From NCBI GenBank assembly GCA_017940385.1, contig JAGAYS010000039.1, positions 1-64,000 of the forward strand: a stretch of 64,000 nt of DNA, written 5' to 3'. Each line of letters opens with the position of its first letter. Positions within the stretch are counted from its first letter, which is position 1. The position numbers and the translations under genes are program-made. The DNA is from Ruminobacter sp. (GTDB taxonomy: Bacteria > Pseudomonadota > Gammaproteobacteria > Enterobacterales > Succinivibrionaceae). This document shows, one piece after another, positions 26,733-36,601 of this stretch. Under the pieces are notes generated by a model. That model was not told the origin of the DNA and did not search any database. It worked only from the letters and a program-made list of their open reading frames with translations.

Positions 26733-26783
26733 TTTTTCATTTCGGTGCGACAGCCGTCAGGCAGGACTCCCCGAAATGAAAAA
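26733..26783 (+). promoter_or_regulatory. Hairpin in the leuS leader
   Basis: TTTTTCATTTCGG (26733-26745) pairs perfectly with CCGAAATGAAAAA (26771-26783). It ends 8 bases before a Leu-rich upstream ORF and may expose or hide that ORF's ribosome site. Confidence 0.6.
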
Positions 26784-26790
26784 AGGGCAG

Positions 26791-26841
26791 ATGTCCCCGA
26801 TGAATTACTTACTAATTTACTTAATAAGAGCTCTGATTTAA
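26791..26841 (+). CDS. Leu-rich upstream ORF (candidate leader peptide) of leuS
   Basis: ATG at 26791 (or in-frame ATG at 26800) to TAA at 26839-26841 encodes [16 protein letters not shown]: four Leu, mostly by TTA/CTA codons, and four Ile in 16 residues. It ends two bases before the leuS ATG and is out of frame with it. The AAGGG before the first ATG is the only RBS nearby, since leuS itself has no good SD. Coupled translation of leuS through this ORF is plausible, with ribosomes slowing at Leu codons when Leu-tRNA is scarce. This is inferred. Confidence 0.45.
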   Translation: MSPMNYLLIYLIRALI

Positions 26842-26843
26842 TC

Positions 26844-29429
26844 ATGTCTACTATTCTTGAACAATACAATCCGCATGACCTTGAACCGAAAGTTCAGGAA
26901 AAATGGGAAAAAAACAACACCTTCAAGGCTGTGGAAAACAGCAATAAGGAAAAATTCTACTGCCTGTCAATGTTCCCGTATCCGTCAGGAAAACTGCACA
27001 TGGGGCACGTACGTAACTACACCATCGGTGACGTTATCGCCCGCTACCAGAGACTCAACGGCAAGGAAGTAATGCAGCCAATCGGCTGGGACTCCTTCGG
27101 TCTTCCTGCCGAAAACGCCGCAATCAACAACAAGACGGCTCCGGCAAAATGGACATACAGCAACATAGACTACATGAAGGGTCAGCTCAAGATGCTCGGT
27201 CTTTCATTCGACTGGAGCCGTGAAATAGCCACATGCAAGCCTGAATACTACAAATGGGAACAGTGGTTCTTCACCGAACTCTACAAGAAGGGCATTGTCT
27301 ACAAGAAAACCTCTACCGTAAACTGGTGTCCGGTTGACCAGACCGTTCTGGCAAACGAACAGGTTCAGGACGGCAAGTGCTGGAGATGTGACGCTCCGGT
27401 TCAGATCAAGGAAATCCCGCAGTGGTTCCTCAAAATCACCGATTATGCCGAAGAGCTTCTCAGCGGCCTCGACACCCTCGAAGGCTGGCCTGATACCGTT
27501 AAGGCAATGCAGCGCAACTGGATCGGCCGTTCCGAAGGTCTGACCATCACCTTCAACGTAAAGGACAGTGATGCCAAGCTTGATGTTTACACCACCCGTC
27601 CCGACACCTTCATGGGTGTAACTTATGTGGCCATTGCCGCCGCTCACCCTCTGGCAAAGAAGGCTGCCGAAAACAATGCCGAGCTCGCCGCATTCATCGA
27701 AGAATGCCGCAACCTCAAGGTTGCCGAAGCCGACATTGCCACCATGGAAAAGAAGGGCATGGCTACCGGTCTCTATGCGATTCATCCGCTCAACGGCCGC
27801 ACCGTACCTATCATGGTTGCGAACTTCGTACTCATGGACTACGGTACCGGTGCCGTAATGTCTGTACCTGCACATGACCAGAGAGACTTTGAATTCGCCA
27901 AAAAGTACGGTCTCGACATTATCCAGGTTATCAGACCGGCCGACGGTTCTGAAGTAAGCATTGCCGAATGCGCTTACACCGAAAAGGGTCTTACCGTAAA
28001 CAGCGGCAAGTTCGACAACCTGAACTTCCAGCAGGCGTTTGACGCCATTGCAGCCGAACTCGAAAAGAACAATCAGGGACACCGCACCGTTAACTACAGA
28101 TTAAGAGACTGGGGTGTTTCACGTCAGCGCTACTGGGGTGCTCCTATTCCTATGATCTACATGCCTGACGGTTCAGTTCGCCCTGCTGAGGAATTCCCTG
28201 TACGTTTACCTGAAAACGTGGTTATGGACGGCGTTCAGAGCCCTATCAAGAGCAATCCGTTATGGGCTCAGACCAAGGTTGACGGTGTTGACGCCCTGCG
28301 CGATACCGACACCTTCGATACCTTCATGGAATCATCATGGTACTACGCAAGATACTGCTGCCCGGACTATCAGGACGGCATGCTCGATCCTACAAAGACC
28401 GGTTTCTGGCTCCCTGTGGATCAGTACATCGGCGGTATTGAACATGCGTGCATGCATCTTCTCTATGCCCGCTTCTTCCACAAACTTCTCCGTGACGCAG
28501 GCCTCGTTAAGGGTGACGAACCGTTCACCAGACTGCTGTGTCAGGGCATGGTGCTGGCAGACGCCTTCTACTACGTCGGACCTAACGGCAACAAGGTTTG
28601 GGTAAGCCCTCTTGACGCCATCTGCACCCGTGATGAAAAAGGCAACATCAAGACTGCGGTTGACAAGGAAGGACACGAACTTGTTCACGCCGGCATGACC
28701 AAGATGAGTAAGTCAAAGAATAACGGTATCGACCCTCAGCGCATGGTTGAGCAGTACGGTGCCGACACCATCAGACTGTTCATGATGTTTGCCTCACCTG
28801 CCGAACTCACCCTTGAATGGCAGGAATCAGGCGTTGAAGGCGCAAAGCGCTTCATCGGCCGTTTCTGGAACAACGTGGTGGCTCTGGCTCAGAAGGCACG
28901 TCCTGCCTCATACAACCCTTCAGAACTCAGTTCAGAAGAAAAGAGCGTTCGCCGTGACCTTCACAGAACCATCCAGAAGGTTACCGACGACATCGGGCGC
29001 CGCCAGACCTTTAACACAGCCATTGCAGCCATCATGGAACTTCTCAACAAGGCAGCCAAGGTCGACACTTCAACCGAAAACGGTCTCGGTCTTGCGTATG
29101 AAATCTATGATGCGGTTGTGGTTCTCCTCTACCCTATCATTCCTCATGCCTGTTTCAGACTCTATGAAATTCTCGGTCACGAAGGAAGCATTGACGAAGC
29201 TTCATGGCCTAATGTATGTGAAGACGCTCTTGTTGAAGACGAAAAGCTTATCGTCGTACAGGTTAACGGCAAGGTACGTTCACGCCTGACCGTGGCTGCG
29301 GATGCGTCAGAAGACGACATCAGGGCCAAGGCTCTCGCTGACGAAGCCGTTACGAAGTTCACCGACGGCAAGGAAATCAGAAAAGTCATCTACATCAAGG
29401 GCAAGCTGCTGAACATCGTTGCGGCATAA
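26844..29429 (+). CDS. leuS: Leucyl-tRNA synthetase
   Basis: 861 aa from the ATG at 26844 ([21 protein letters not shown]); the longer frame from 26745 has no homologous N-terminus. HIGH motif as [13 protein letters not shown]1 editing domain (about 220-415), KMSKS as [11 protein letters not shown], and C-terminal anticodon-binding and LeuS-C domains. Class Ia enzyme that charges tRNA-Leu in the cytoplasm. A structured leader with a Leu-rich ORF precedes it. lptE follows, as in E. coli. Confidence 0.97.
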   Translation: MSTILEQYNPHDLEPKVQEKWEKNNTFKAVENSNKEKFYCLSMFPYPSGKLHMGHVRNYTIGDVIARYQRLNGKEVMQPIGWDSFGLPAENAAINNKTAPAKWTYSNIDYMKGQLKMLGLSFDWSREIATCKPEYYKWEQWFFTELYKKGIVYKKTSTVNWCPVDQTVLANEQVQDGKCWRCDAPVQIKEIPQWFLKITDYAEELLSGLDTLEGWPDTVKAMQRNWIGRSEGLTITFNVKDSDAKLDVYTTRPDTFMGVTYVAIAAAHPLAKKAAENNAELAAFIEECRNLKVAEADIATMEKKGMATGLYAIHPLNGRTVPIMVANFVLMDYGTGAVMSVPAHDQRDFEFAKKYGLDIIQVIRPADGSEVSIAECAYTEKGLTVNSGKFDNLNFQQAFDAIAAELEKNNQGHRTVNYRLRDWGVSRQRYWGAPIPMIYMPDGSVRPAEEFPVRLPENVVMDGVQSPIKSNPLWAQTKVDGVDALRDTDTFDTFMESSWYYARYCCPDYQDGMLDPTKTGFWLPVDQYIGGIEHACMHLLYARFFHKLLRDAGLVKGDEPFTRLLCQGMVLADAFYYVGPNGNKVWVSPLDAICTRDEKGNIKTAVDKEGHELVHAGMTKMSKSKNNGIDPQRMVEQYGADTIRLFMMFASPAELTLEWQESGVEGAKRFIGRFWNNVVALAQKARPASYNPSELSSEEKSVRRDLHRTIQKVTDDIGRRQTFNTAIAAIMELLNKAAKVDTSTENGLGLAYEIYDAVVVLLYPIIPHACFRLYEILGHEGSIDEASWPNVCEDALVEDEKLIVVQVNGKVRSRLTVAADASEDDIRAKALADEAVTKFTDGKEIRKVIYIKGKLLNIVAA

Positions 29430-29440
29430 CCGCCGTTCCG

Positions 29441-29465
29441 CCGGGAAGCCGTTGCGGCTTCCCGG
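29441..29465 (+). terminator. Stem-loop after leuS
   Basis: An 11-bp perfect GC-rich stem (29441-29451 with 29455-29465) with a 3-nt loop, 11 bases after the leuS stop. There is no T-run, so it may stabilise the mRNA end or pause RNA polymerase instead of terminating fully. Confidence 0.5.
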
Positions 29466-29578
29466 AAATTCGGCATGAATTCCAGTGAAAGCAGGTGACG
29501 GACAATACATATCGGAAACTCCGGCATGAAAATTTGCCTCATCTGCTTTAAAATACCCGAAGCGGTATGAATCACAGA

Positions 29579-29640
29579 CCTTAAACATACGGGAATCTCC
29601 GGTCATAACCAGGTACCGTTCCCATATGTTTAAGGTTTTA
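29579..29640 (+). terminator. 17-bp hairpin with T-run before lptE
   Basis: 29579-29595 pairs with 29619-29635 with a single mismatch, followed by TTTTA. A second hairpin (29656-29664 with 29677-29684) comes next. Together they separate leuS from lptE, either as a terminator or as a conditional attenuator. Confidence 0.55.
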
Positions 29641-29719
29641 ACATATTATGAAAACGCGGGAAACGGACATTGACACGTTCCCGCTTCAGGAAAGAATATT
29701 AAAAGGCTCGGTCAGTACT

Positions 29720-30406
29720 ATGAAGAGATTTTGCGGAATACTCCCTCTCATAACCCTCACGCTTCTCAGTGGCTGCGGTTTTCACCTCGCGGGATCTGAA
29801 GACGTCTCCAACAGCTTCAGTGAGATCATTCTTGTAGGCAACAATAACGACATTCTCTACAAGAACCTGAAAAAGGAACTGCTTATTGAAGGCATTGCCG
29901 TTACCCAGGGAACATCGGATCTTGCCGCCCAGATTAACGAAGACACTCCTGTCTTAAGCTGCAGCGATCTCAGGAATGAAAGCAAAGCCCTGTCAGTGTC
30001 AAGCGACTCTCAGGAAATGGAATATGCCTACAAAAACCAGATAAGCTGCACCTTCTTCGTAAAGGGCTATGAACCGTATGTCATAAATTCCTCTCTTGAC
30101 CGTTCCTTCCTCAACAAATCCGGAGCAACACTCAGCCAGCTTACGGAGGAAGAGACAATCCGTCAGGAAGTTGTTGAAATCTTCACCGGACAGATAATCT
30201 TCAGAATAAAGCATGCGGTGCTGAAGCCTTCAGTGAAAACCGGAGAGACTGAGTCAGCGGCGGAAGATGAAAAGATAACCGTGGTTTTCAACGGCACCGG
30301 CGGTACAACCGAGGAGGAAAAGACCGAGGTGATTGAAATCGAAGGAGCCGACGAACTGAAGGCTCTGGAACAGGAAAGAAACGTCGAAATAAATTCCGAC
30401 CGGTAA
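29720..30406 (+). CDS. lptE: LPS-assembly lipoprotein LptE
   Basis: 228 aa from the ATG at 29720. The signal peptide ends in lipobox LLSGC, with Cys19 lipidated, then GFHLAG as in LptE. It would plug and stabilise the LptD barrel in the outer membrane for LPS insertion. The C-terminal 45 residues are an acidic Glu-rich extension, longer than in E. coli LptE (193 aa). It is followed by holA with 15 bases between, the conserved order. Confidence 0.88.
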   Translation: MKRFCGILPLITLTLLSGCGFHLAGSEDVSNSFSEIILVGNNNDILYKNLKKELLIEGIAVTQGTSDLAAQINEDTPVLSCSDLRNESKALSVSSDSQEMEYAYKNQISCTFFVKGYEPYVINSSLDRSFLNKSGATLSQLTEEETIRQEVVEIFTGQIIFRIKHAVLKPSVKTGETESAAEDEKITVVFNGTGGTTEEEKTEVIEIEGADELKALEQERNVEINSDR

Positions 30407-30421
30407 CGGACCGCAACTGCC

Positions 30422-31465
30422 ATGAAAATAAACTCCAATGAACTTGAAGGCAAACTCAAACAGCAGATTGAAGGCGTATACATCTTCAGCGGCAACGAAC
30501 CGTTCTGGCTGGACGAGGCCACATCCACCGTGCAGAATTACGCCGCCAAAGCCGGTTTCGGCAGGGACAATACCTATTCGTTCTCCGATGATGAACTGAA
30601 GACTGACGAGCTGATTGAAGCCATGACCAGTCCGGGGCTCTTTGCAGACCGCGTACTCGTCAAACTTAAGATAAAGGATCTCAAGGTTAAAGGGAAAAAG
30701 CTTCTTGAAATCTGCTCCGAATGCATTAATCCGAGCCTGCTGCTGATTATCCAGATACCAAGGCTTACACTTGCCGAGCTCAACAAGAACAAGCCTCTTA
30801 ACTTTTTGGCGGATCACGGCATCATTTCCATATTCTACGATCCCGATCAGCGTCTCATTACGGATTTTCTGCGCCGGCGTGCGGCTTCTCTCGGTCTTAA
30901 TCTCAACCAGGGAGCTCTTGCCATTTTATACAGTGCCTACGAGGGGAATGTGGAGGGCATGGTTCAGATTCTGCAGAAAATGGAACTTTGCGGCATTAAG
31001 GGGACGGTAACCGAGGATCTCATAAGAAACCACATTTCCGCCGACAACCACTTTTCCGCATTCGACTACATCGAAGCCCTGATTGATCCGCGGGTTACCG
31101 TGGAACGCAGACTGCAGATAATGGAAGTACTGCTTGAAAACGGCGTTACCGCCATGGATCTCGTTACCAGAACCGGAACCGCGCTCAGTACCCTGCATGA
31201 AATGAGAACGATACTTGATACCGTCGGCAACCTCGACGGCTATTTTGCCGGTCACCGTCTGCTGAAGGGTTACACGGCCAAAAGACCGATGTACCTTAAC
31301 GGAGCCAGAAACACGGATCTGAGGGAACTTCACCACCTTATAGATCTGCTGACAAAAGCGGATTTCATGGCAAGAAGCTTCAGGGACGAGGAGGCCGTAA
31401 TGATCCTTAAGGAAATAGCAGCCGCCCTGAGCAGAAAAACACTGAGGTTATATCCCGATGATTAA
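30422..31465 (+). CDS. holA: DNA polymerase III subunit delta
   Basis: 347 aa, normal length. N-terminal GVYIFSGNEPFWLDEA matches the HolA start, with an AAA+-like fold lacking a working P-loop, then the lid and collar domain. It opens the beta clamp as part of the clamp loader with DnaX gamma/tau, also encoded in this window. It overlaps nadD by 8 bases. Confidence 0.92.
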   Translation: MKINSNELEGKLKQQIEGVYIFSGNEPFWLDEATSTVQNYAAKAGFGRDNTYSFSDDELKTDELIEAMTSPGLFADRVLVKLKIKDLKVKGKKLLEICSECINPSLLLIIQIPRLTLAELNKNKPLNFLADHGIISIFYDPDQRLITDFLRRRAASLGLNLNQGALAILYSAYEGNVEGMVQILQKMELCGIKGTVTEDLIRNHISADNHFSAFDYIEALIDPRVTVERRLQIMEVLLENGVTAMDLVTRTGTALSTLHEMRTILDTVGNLDGYFAGHRLLKGYTAKRPMYLNGARNTDLRELHHLIDLLTKADFMARSFRDEEAVMILKEIAAALSRKTLRLYPDD

Positions 31466-32111
31466 AAAAGGGCTTCTGGGCGGATCCTTTGACCCTGTCC
31501 ATGCCGGTCATATCGGCATGGCACTCTCTGCTCTTCTGGAGTTGGGGCTTGATGAGGTTATTCTTCAGCCGAACAGAATCCCCTACTACAAGAAACAGGC
31601 CGAGGTATCTGACGCCGACCGTCTTGAAATGCTCCGGATTGCCGTGGCGGAAACCGGCAGAAAAGAACTTAAGGCAAGTGATTTTGAGTTAAGGGAAAAG
31701 GATTACCTCTCCACGTCAGAGGTGCTTCTGCGACTGAGAAAAGACGAACCGGAAACGGCGCTGGTCTTTATAATGGGCATGGATTCATGGCTTTACTTCC
31801 ATAAATGGCGCAACTATGAAACCATTCTTGAAACGGCCAACATTGCCGTTTTCAACAGACCGGGACACGTGCTGAACCCTAAGGATCAGCCGGAAGAGCT
31901 TGCAGAACTCTGCAGCCGTCATCTCATAACCGATCACTCCGTGATGAACATTGCCGGAGGCCTGTATTTCATGGAGAGCAGACCTTTTGACATAAGTTCC
32001 ACAGCCCTCAGAAATCTCCTCAGGGAAGGTGATGCGGGGGCCGGGGAATACATGTCAGAGGGAGTGCTGAAATACATCAGGGAGCACGGACTCTACGGAA
32101 CCCGCCCTTAA
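31458..32111 (+). CDS. nadD: Nicotinate-nucleotide adenylyltransferase
   Basis: 217 aa. GGSFDPVHAGH at 9-19 is the nucleotidyltransferase HxGH motif, and SSTALRNLLREG near the C-terminus is the second ATP-binding motif. It makes deamido-NAD from nicotinate mononucleotide. Its ATG overlaps the end of holA. Confidence 0.95.
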   Translation: MIKKGLLGGSFDPVHAGHIGMALSALLELGLDEVILQPNRIPYYKKQAEVSDADRLEMLRIAVAETGRKELKASDFELREKDYLSTSEVLLRLRKDEPETALVFIMGMDSWLYFHKWRNYETILETANIAVFNRPGHVLNPKDQPEELAELCSRHLITDHSVMNIAGGLYFMESRPFDISSTALRNLLREGDAGAGEYMSEGVLKYIREHGLYGTRP

Positions 32112-32277
32112 CCTGCCGTCAGGACAGCTCCGGTTTCACCCGGAATTCATGCGGAAAAGCCCCGCATCGGCGGCTCCGTACGCCGGCCCTAACGCTTTCC
32201 CGGAAAACTGCCTCGCGATTATGAAATAATGCATTAAAAAATTTTAAGAAAACGCGTTTTCTCTTTCATAAATCTTT

Positions 32278-32305
32278 TTGCATTGCGATAAAATTACATT
32301 AAAAT
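32278..32305 (+). promoter_or_regulatory. Promoter for rsfS-rlmH-mrdA-mrdB
   Basis: TTGCAT (32278-32283), 16 bases, TAAAAT (32300-32305). It lies in the 351-base gene-free stretch 32112-32462, which also holds a palindrome GAAAACGCGTTTTC (32249-32262) and otherwise nothing recognisable. Confidence 0.5.
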
Positions 32306-32462
32306 CATGGAATAATATTTCCGTCATACGGACCTCGGCAGATACATTCACATCCGCCGACAACGTATGTTTCAGGGGGCGGATAATCCGTACATCACAC
32401 TGCGGCTGAGCACCGTTTCCCGCTGAACCAGAATTTCCGATTACCGAAAAAGGATCCGTAAA

Positions 32463-32783
32463 TTGAAAGAACAGGTCATTATTGAAAACATTACCCGTGC
32501 CATAGAAGACATTAAGGGCAGAGACATCAGCGTCATCGACGTCCGCAACAGTTCAGACGTTGCCGACTACTACATGATCTGCACCGGTACATCCACCCGT
32601 CACACCACCGCCATTGCCGAGAAGGTAAACGAATCCCTCCGCAGAAACGGAATCAGAACCTACGGAATTGAAGGCGAACAGAGCGGTGACTGGGTTCTTC
32701 TGGACGCAGGTTCCGTCATTCTGCACGTAATGATTCCGCAGGCACGTGACGCATATCAGCTGGAAAAGCTCTATACCGCCTAA
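32463..32783 (+). CDS. rsfS: Ribosome silencing factor RsfS
   Basis: 106 aa with a TTG start, supported by AAGGA eight bases upstream; there is no nearby ATG. The family pattern IEDIKGRDISVIDVRNSSDVADY, EGEQSGDWVLLDAG and HVMIPQARD is intact. It binds L14 and blocks subunit joining under starvation. First gene of the rsfS-rlmH-mrdA-mrdB cluster. Confidence 0.95.
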   Translation: MKEQVIIENITRAIEDIKGRDISVIDVRNSSDVADYYMICTGTSTRHTTAIAEKVNESLRRNGIRTYGIEGEQSGDWVLLDAGSVILHVMIPQARDAYQLEKLYTA

Positions 32784-32826
32784 ACTCTTACCCACCGCCT
32801 TACCTACAGACCGCTGAAAAACAGAG

Positions 32827-33297
32827 ATGAAGATTTATTTGATTGCCGTCGGCACCAAAATGCCTGCTTTCGTAAACATGGGCTTTGAGGAATACGCCAA
32901 ACGTTTTCCCCGGGAGGTTTCACTGGAACTTATTGAAATTCCCGCAGGAAAAAGAACAAAGAACTCCGATATCGAAAAAATTGTTAATCACGAAGGCGAA
33001 CTGATGCTTGCCGCCGTGCCAAAGGGAGCCATGATTGTAACCATGGACATTCCCGGAAAGATGCACAACACTCATCAGCTGGCTGAGGAACTCAACAGAT
33101 GGAAGAGCGGCGGTCGTGACGTTGCCCTTCTCGTCGGCGGTCCTGAAGGCCTGTCAGACGCCTGCAAAAAGGCTGCAGAGGCCAGCTGGTCACTGTCACC
33201 TCTAACCCTTCCGCATCCAATTGTAAGAATCGTAATCGCGGAGAGTCTGTACAGAGCCTGGAGCATAACTGCCAACCACCCTTATCACCGTGAGTAG
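32827..33297 (+). CDS. rlmH: 23S rRNA pseudouridine-1915 N3-methyltransferase RlmH
   Basis: 156 aa SPOUT enzyme: the SAM-binding knot contains [17 protein letters not shown] and the conserved end [10 protein letters not shown]. It methylates pseudouridine 1915 in helix 69 of the 70S ribosome. It ends 5 bases before mrdA. Confidence 0.96.
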   Translation: MKIYLIAVGTKMPAFVNMGFEEYAKRFPREVSLELIEIPAGKRTKNSDIEKIVNHEGELMLAAVPKGAMIVTMDIPGKMHNTHQLAEELNRWKSGGRDVALLVGGPEGLSDACKKAAEASWSLSPLTLPHPIVRIVIAESLYRAWSITANHPYHRE

Positions 33298-33302
33298 TGC
33301 GC

Positions 33303-35270
33303 ATGAGTAATTTTTTCTACAAACCCTTCAGATTCAGGGATAATGCCGCAGAACGGAGAATATTCGTCAGAAGAATCAATTTTGCCCTGATTATGGTTAT
33401 TCTGACTATTCTGGTTCTGTGGGGAAACCTGTACTATCTGCAGGTTTTGGGATACGAGGACTACCATACCCGTTCCAACCAGAACCGTATCAAGATAGTT
33501 CCGCTGGCTCCGCCACGCGGTCTCGTGTACGACCGCAACCACTACATTCTTGCCGATAACAGACCTCTGTTCAGTCTGGAAATCATTCCTGAAAACAGCA
33601 AGAACCTGCGCGGGGACATTGAAGGGCTTAACGAACTGCTCAAGCTGGATCTTGACCCCGAAGATATTGACAACATCATAAAGCTGAGCAAGTACAGACG
33701 TAAGTTCCTGTCCACCATGATTGCCGAAAACATCAATGAGGAACAGGTGGCCAAGTTTGCGGTAAACCAGCATCGTTTTCCGAGTGCCCACATTGAGGCA
33801 AATCTTAAAAGACACTACCCTCTCGGTGAAACCATGACCCATGCCCTTGGCTACGTGGCGAGAATCAATGCCGACGACATGAAGAAGCTTACCGAGGAAG
33901 GCGATGCCGAAAACTATGCTGCCTCAAACGACATAGGCAAGCAGGGTGTGGAAAAATACTACGAAAACCTCCTTCACGGCGTCAGCGGATACAAGAAGGT
34001 GGAAGTTGATTCACTGGGACGCATTCAGCGTACCCTGAACCTTGTTTCTCCGAAACCGGGAAGAGATTTGACACTGAGCATAGACATCCGTCTGCAGCTT
34101 CGCGGCGAACAGCTGCTGCGCGGCAAGCGCGGCGGGCTTGTCATGCTTAATCCGAAAAACGGTGAGATATACGCCTTCGTCTCCTCTCCGAGCTATGACC
34201 CGAATCCGTTCGTGAGAGGCATCAAGAACAAAGAATACAAGGCACTGCTCTCCAATCCGGACAAACCTCTCATAAACCGTGTTACCCAGGGCGGCTACGC
34301 CCCTGCCTCAACGGTTAAACCGCTGCTAGCGGTTATGGGACTGGAGGAGGATCTTATAACCCCTCACGCCAAATTCTTCGGTGCCGCATTCTTCCAGCTG
34401 CCGGGTTCCACCCACAAGTTCCGAGACTGGAGACGCTGGGGCCACGGAATGATGGACATGTTCCGTGCCATAGAGATTTCCGCGGACACCTACTTCTATG
34501 ATCTGGCATACAGGGCCGGTATCGACCGCATTCATGCCTACATGTCAAAATTCGGCATGGGTCAGAAATCGGGCATAGACATAATGGAGGAATCCATCGG
34601 CAATCTGCCGTCCAGAGCCTGGAAGAAACAGCGCTATAAGCACGACTGGGTTCCCGGAGACACCATTTCCATCGGTATCGGTCAGGGATACTGGACCACC
34701 ACGCTCATTCAGCTGGCAAGAGCTCACGCCATTCTCACCCAGAACGGTGTCAACGTGGTGCCGCACCTTCTGAAAACAGCCCACGACCCTACCGGATCCG
34801 ATCCGGAAATCATTGTTTACCCGCGTACGGAAAAGGTTGTTCAGGTAAGGGACGATCATTTCTTTGAATATGCCCGTGAAGGCATGTGCCGCGTTATTAA
34901 CGGTGCGGAAGGAACAGGACGCAAAGCTTTCGCCAACACCAAATACAAAGCCTGCGGCAAATCCGGAACCGCACAGATTGTAAGCATTAAGCAGGATGCA
35001 AAGTACAATGCCGCGGCCCTTAAGGAAACACACCGCGATAACGCATTATTCGTAGCTTTTGCACCTAAGGAAAATCCGGAGATTCTGGTGGCCGTAATCG
35101 CCGAAAACATCGGCGGCGGCAGTAAGGAAGCGGCTCCGATAGTGCGCGCCATGATGGACGACTATTTCAAATATCAGGCAGCACCGGCGCCTACGGAGCA
35201 GGAGATAGACGAATATGTCCGTCAGGTAAAACAGAGTTTTGCCGAAGAGAATCAGGAGGTTAAAAAATAA
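33303..35270 (+). CDS. mrdA: Penicillin-binding protein 2 (elongasome transpeptidase)
   Basis: 655 aa from the ATG at 33303; a GTG at 33297 overlaps the rlmH stop. One membrane anchor near 25-45, a pedestal/dimerisation domain, then transpeptidase motifs PASTVKPLLA (SxxK nucleophile), an SAD-type ISADTYFYD (motif 2) and KSGTAQI (KSG/T). It cross-links peptidoglycan during rod elongation with RodA. Its TAA overlaps the rodA ATG by one base. Confidence 0.96.
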   Translation: MSNFFYKPFRFRDNAAERRIFVRRINFALIMVILTILVLWGNLYYLQVLGYEDYHTRSNQNRIKIVPLAPPRGLVYDRNHYILADNRPLFSLEIIPENSKNLRGDIEGLNELLKLDLDPEDIDNIIKLSKYRRKFLSTMIAENINEEQVAKFAVNQHRFPSAHIEANLKRHYPLGETMTHALGYVARINADDMKKLTEEGDAENYAASNDIGKQGVEKYYENLLHGVSGYKKVEVDSLGRIQRTLNLVSPKPGRDLTLSIDIRLQLRGEQLLRGKRGGLVMLNPKNGEIYAFVSSPSYDPNPFVRGIKNKEYKALLSNPDKPLINRVTQGGYAPASTVKPLLAVMGLEEDLITPHAKFFGAAFFQLPGSTHKFRDWRRWGHGMMDMFRAIEISADTYFYDLAYRAGIDRIHAYMSKFGMGQKSGIDIMEESIGNLPSRAWKKQRYKHDWVPGDTISIGIGQGYWTTTLIQLARAHAILTQNGVNVVPHLLKTAHDPTGSDPEIIVYPRTEKVVQVRDDHFFEYAREGMCRVINGAEGTGRKAFANTKYKACGKSGTAQIVSIKQDAKYNAAALKETHRDNALFVAFAPKENPEILVAVIAENIGGGSKEAAPIVRAMMDDYFKYQAAPAPTEQEIDEYVRQVKQSFAEENQEVKK

Positions 35271-36406
35271 TGAGTGAAGCCTACGACAGCTACTATGACG
35301 GCTTCAGCCGCAAGAAATCCCTGAGTGAAAGACTTCACGTGGATCTTCCGCTTCTCGGCGGTCTGATTGCCACGCTGGTTCTGAGCCTCTTCGTGCTCTA
35401 CAGTGCATCAGGTCAGCATTATCAGATGCTGCTCAAGCAGATACTGCACACCGGACTGAGTTTCGGGATCATGATAATCATTGCCCAGATAAACGTTAAG
35501 TTCTTTGAACGCTGGTGTCTCATCATTTTTCTGTTCTGTCTTGTCATGCTTCTCGGGGTAACGTTCTTCGGAGAAATAAGTAAGGGGGCCAGAAGATGGC
35601 TTAATCTCGGCTTCATCCGAATACAGCCGTCAGAATTTTTCAAGATCGCCATGCCCATAACCATTGCGGCGGTTCTTGCCAAAGAATCGATTCCTCCGAG
35701 GTTCATCAGGGTCGTATGGGCAGTGATTCTCGTGGCCATTCCGTCAGCCCTGATTGCCAAGCAGCCGGATCTGGGAACAGCCATTCTCGTGGGAACCAGC
35801 GGAGTGATCGCCATATTTCTCGGCGGCATCAGCTGGTGGTACATCATATCCTGTGCCCTGCTGGCCCTGCCGCTGCTGCCTCTTCTCTGGATGTACGTTC
35901 TTCATGATTACCAAAAACAGCGCGTACTGACATTCCTTAATCCGGAATCCGATCCGCTCGGCACGGGCTACAACATTATCCAGTCAAAAATAGCCATTGG
36001 ATCCGGCGGCGTATACGGAAAGGGCTGGCTGCACGGCACCCAGTCCCAGTTGGACTTTCTGCCGGAACACCATACGGACTTCATCTTTGCGGTATACAGT
36101 GAGGAATTCGGAATGATGGGATTCTTTCTCCTGATGGCCATATACATGTACATCATCCTCAGATGCATCTATATCGCCAAAAAGGCTCACAGCACCTTTG
36201 AAAGAATTCTGGCAGGCACGCTGTCCCTCACTTTCTTCTTCTATATCTTCGTAAACATCGGCATGGTAAGCGGTATTCTACCTGTCGTGGGCGTACCTCT
36301 GCCTCTCATCAGTTATGGCGGAACCTCCATGGTTACGCTCTGTGCCGGCTTCGGTCTGCTGATGTCCATCAAAACACACCGCAAGATTACGGATGAACGA
36401 TACTGA
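35270..36406 (+). CDS. mrdB: Rod shape-determining protein RodA
   Basis: 378 aa SEDS glycosyltransferase with about ten membrane helices. Conserved: ISKGARRWLNLG, RIQPSEFFK, GYN-IQS-IAIGSGG, EHHTDFIFA and the end ISYGGTSMVTLCAGFG. It polymerises glycan strands with PBP2. It overlaps mrdA by one base and is followed by a strong terminator. Confidence 0.97.
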   Translation: MSEAYDSYYDGFSRKKSLSERLHVDLPLLGGLIATLVLSLFVLYSASGQHYQMLLKQILHTGLSFGIMIIIAQINVKFFERWCLIIFLFCLVMLLGVTFFGEISKGARRWLNLGFIRIQPSEFFKIAMPITIAAVLAKESIPPRFIRVVWAVILVAIPSALIAKQPDLGTAILVGTSGVIAIFLGGISWWYIISCALLALPLLPLLWMYVLHDYQKQRVLTFLNPESDPLGTGYNIIQSKIAIGSGGVYGKGWLHGTQSQLDFLPEHHTDFIFAVYSEEFGMMGFFLLMAIYMYIILRCIYIAKKAHSTFERILAGTLSLTFFFYIFVNIGMVSGILPVVGVPLPLISYGGTSMVTLCAGFGLLMSIKTHRKITDERY

Positions 36407-36444
36407 CGCACACGGTTCTCCGTAACGTGAAGCACTTCTATGAA

Positions 36445-36488
36445 AAAACCGTTCCGTGATGTATTCAAATTCATACCGGAACGGTTTT
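36445..36488 (+). terminator. Terminator after mrdB
   Basis: A 12-bp perfect stem (36445-36456 with 36477-36488), with the T-run partly in the stem. It lies 39 bases past the rodA stop and marks the end of the leuS-to-mrdB block. Confidence 0.8.
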
Positions 36489-36601
36489 ATGTTTAGAATA
36501 CCTGTGAAACCAGGCTTGGATTCTCCCCACCACTCTGAAGACGATCGTTACTAAAATTCCGCACCGACCGTGAGAGGCGACATATGGAAAATCGTCAGCA
36601 A

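Noticed and set aside
26745..26843. 33-residue N-terminal extension of leuS
   Set aside because: Not present in LeuS proteins; the ATG at 26844 gives the normal N-terminus.
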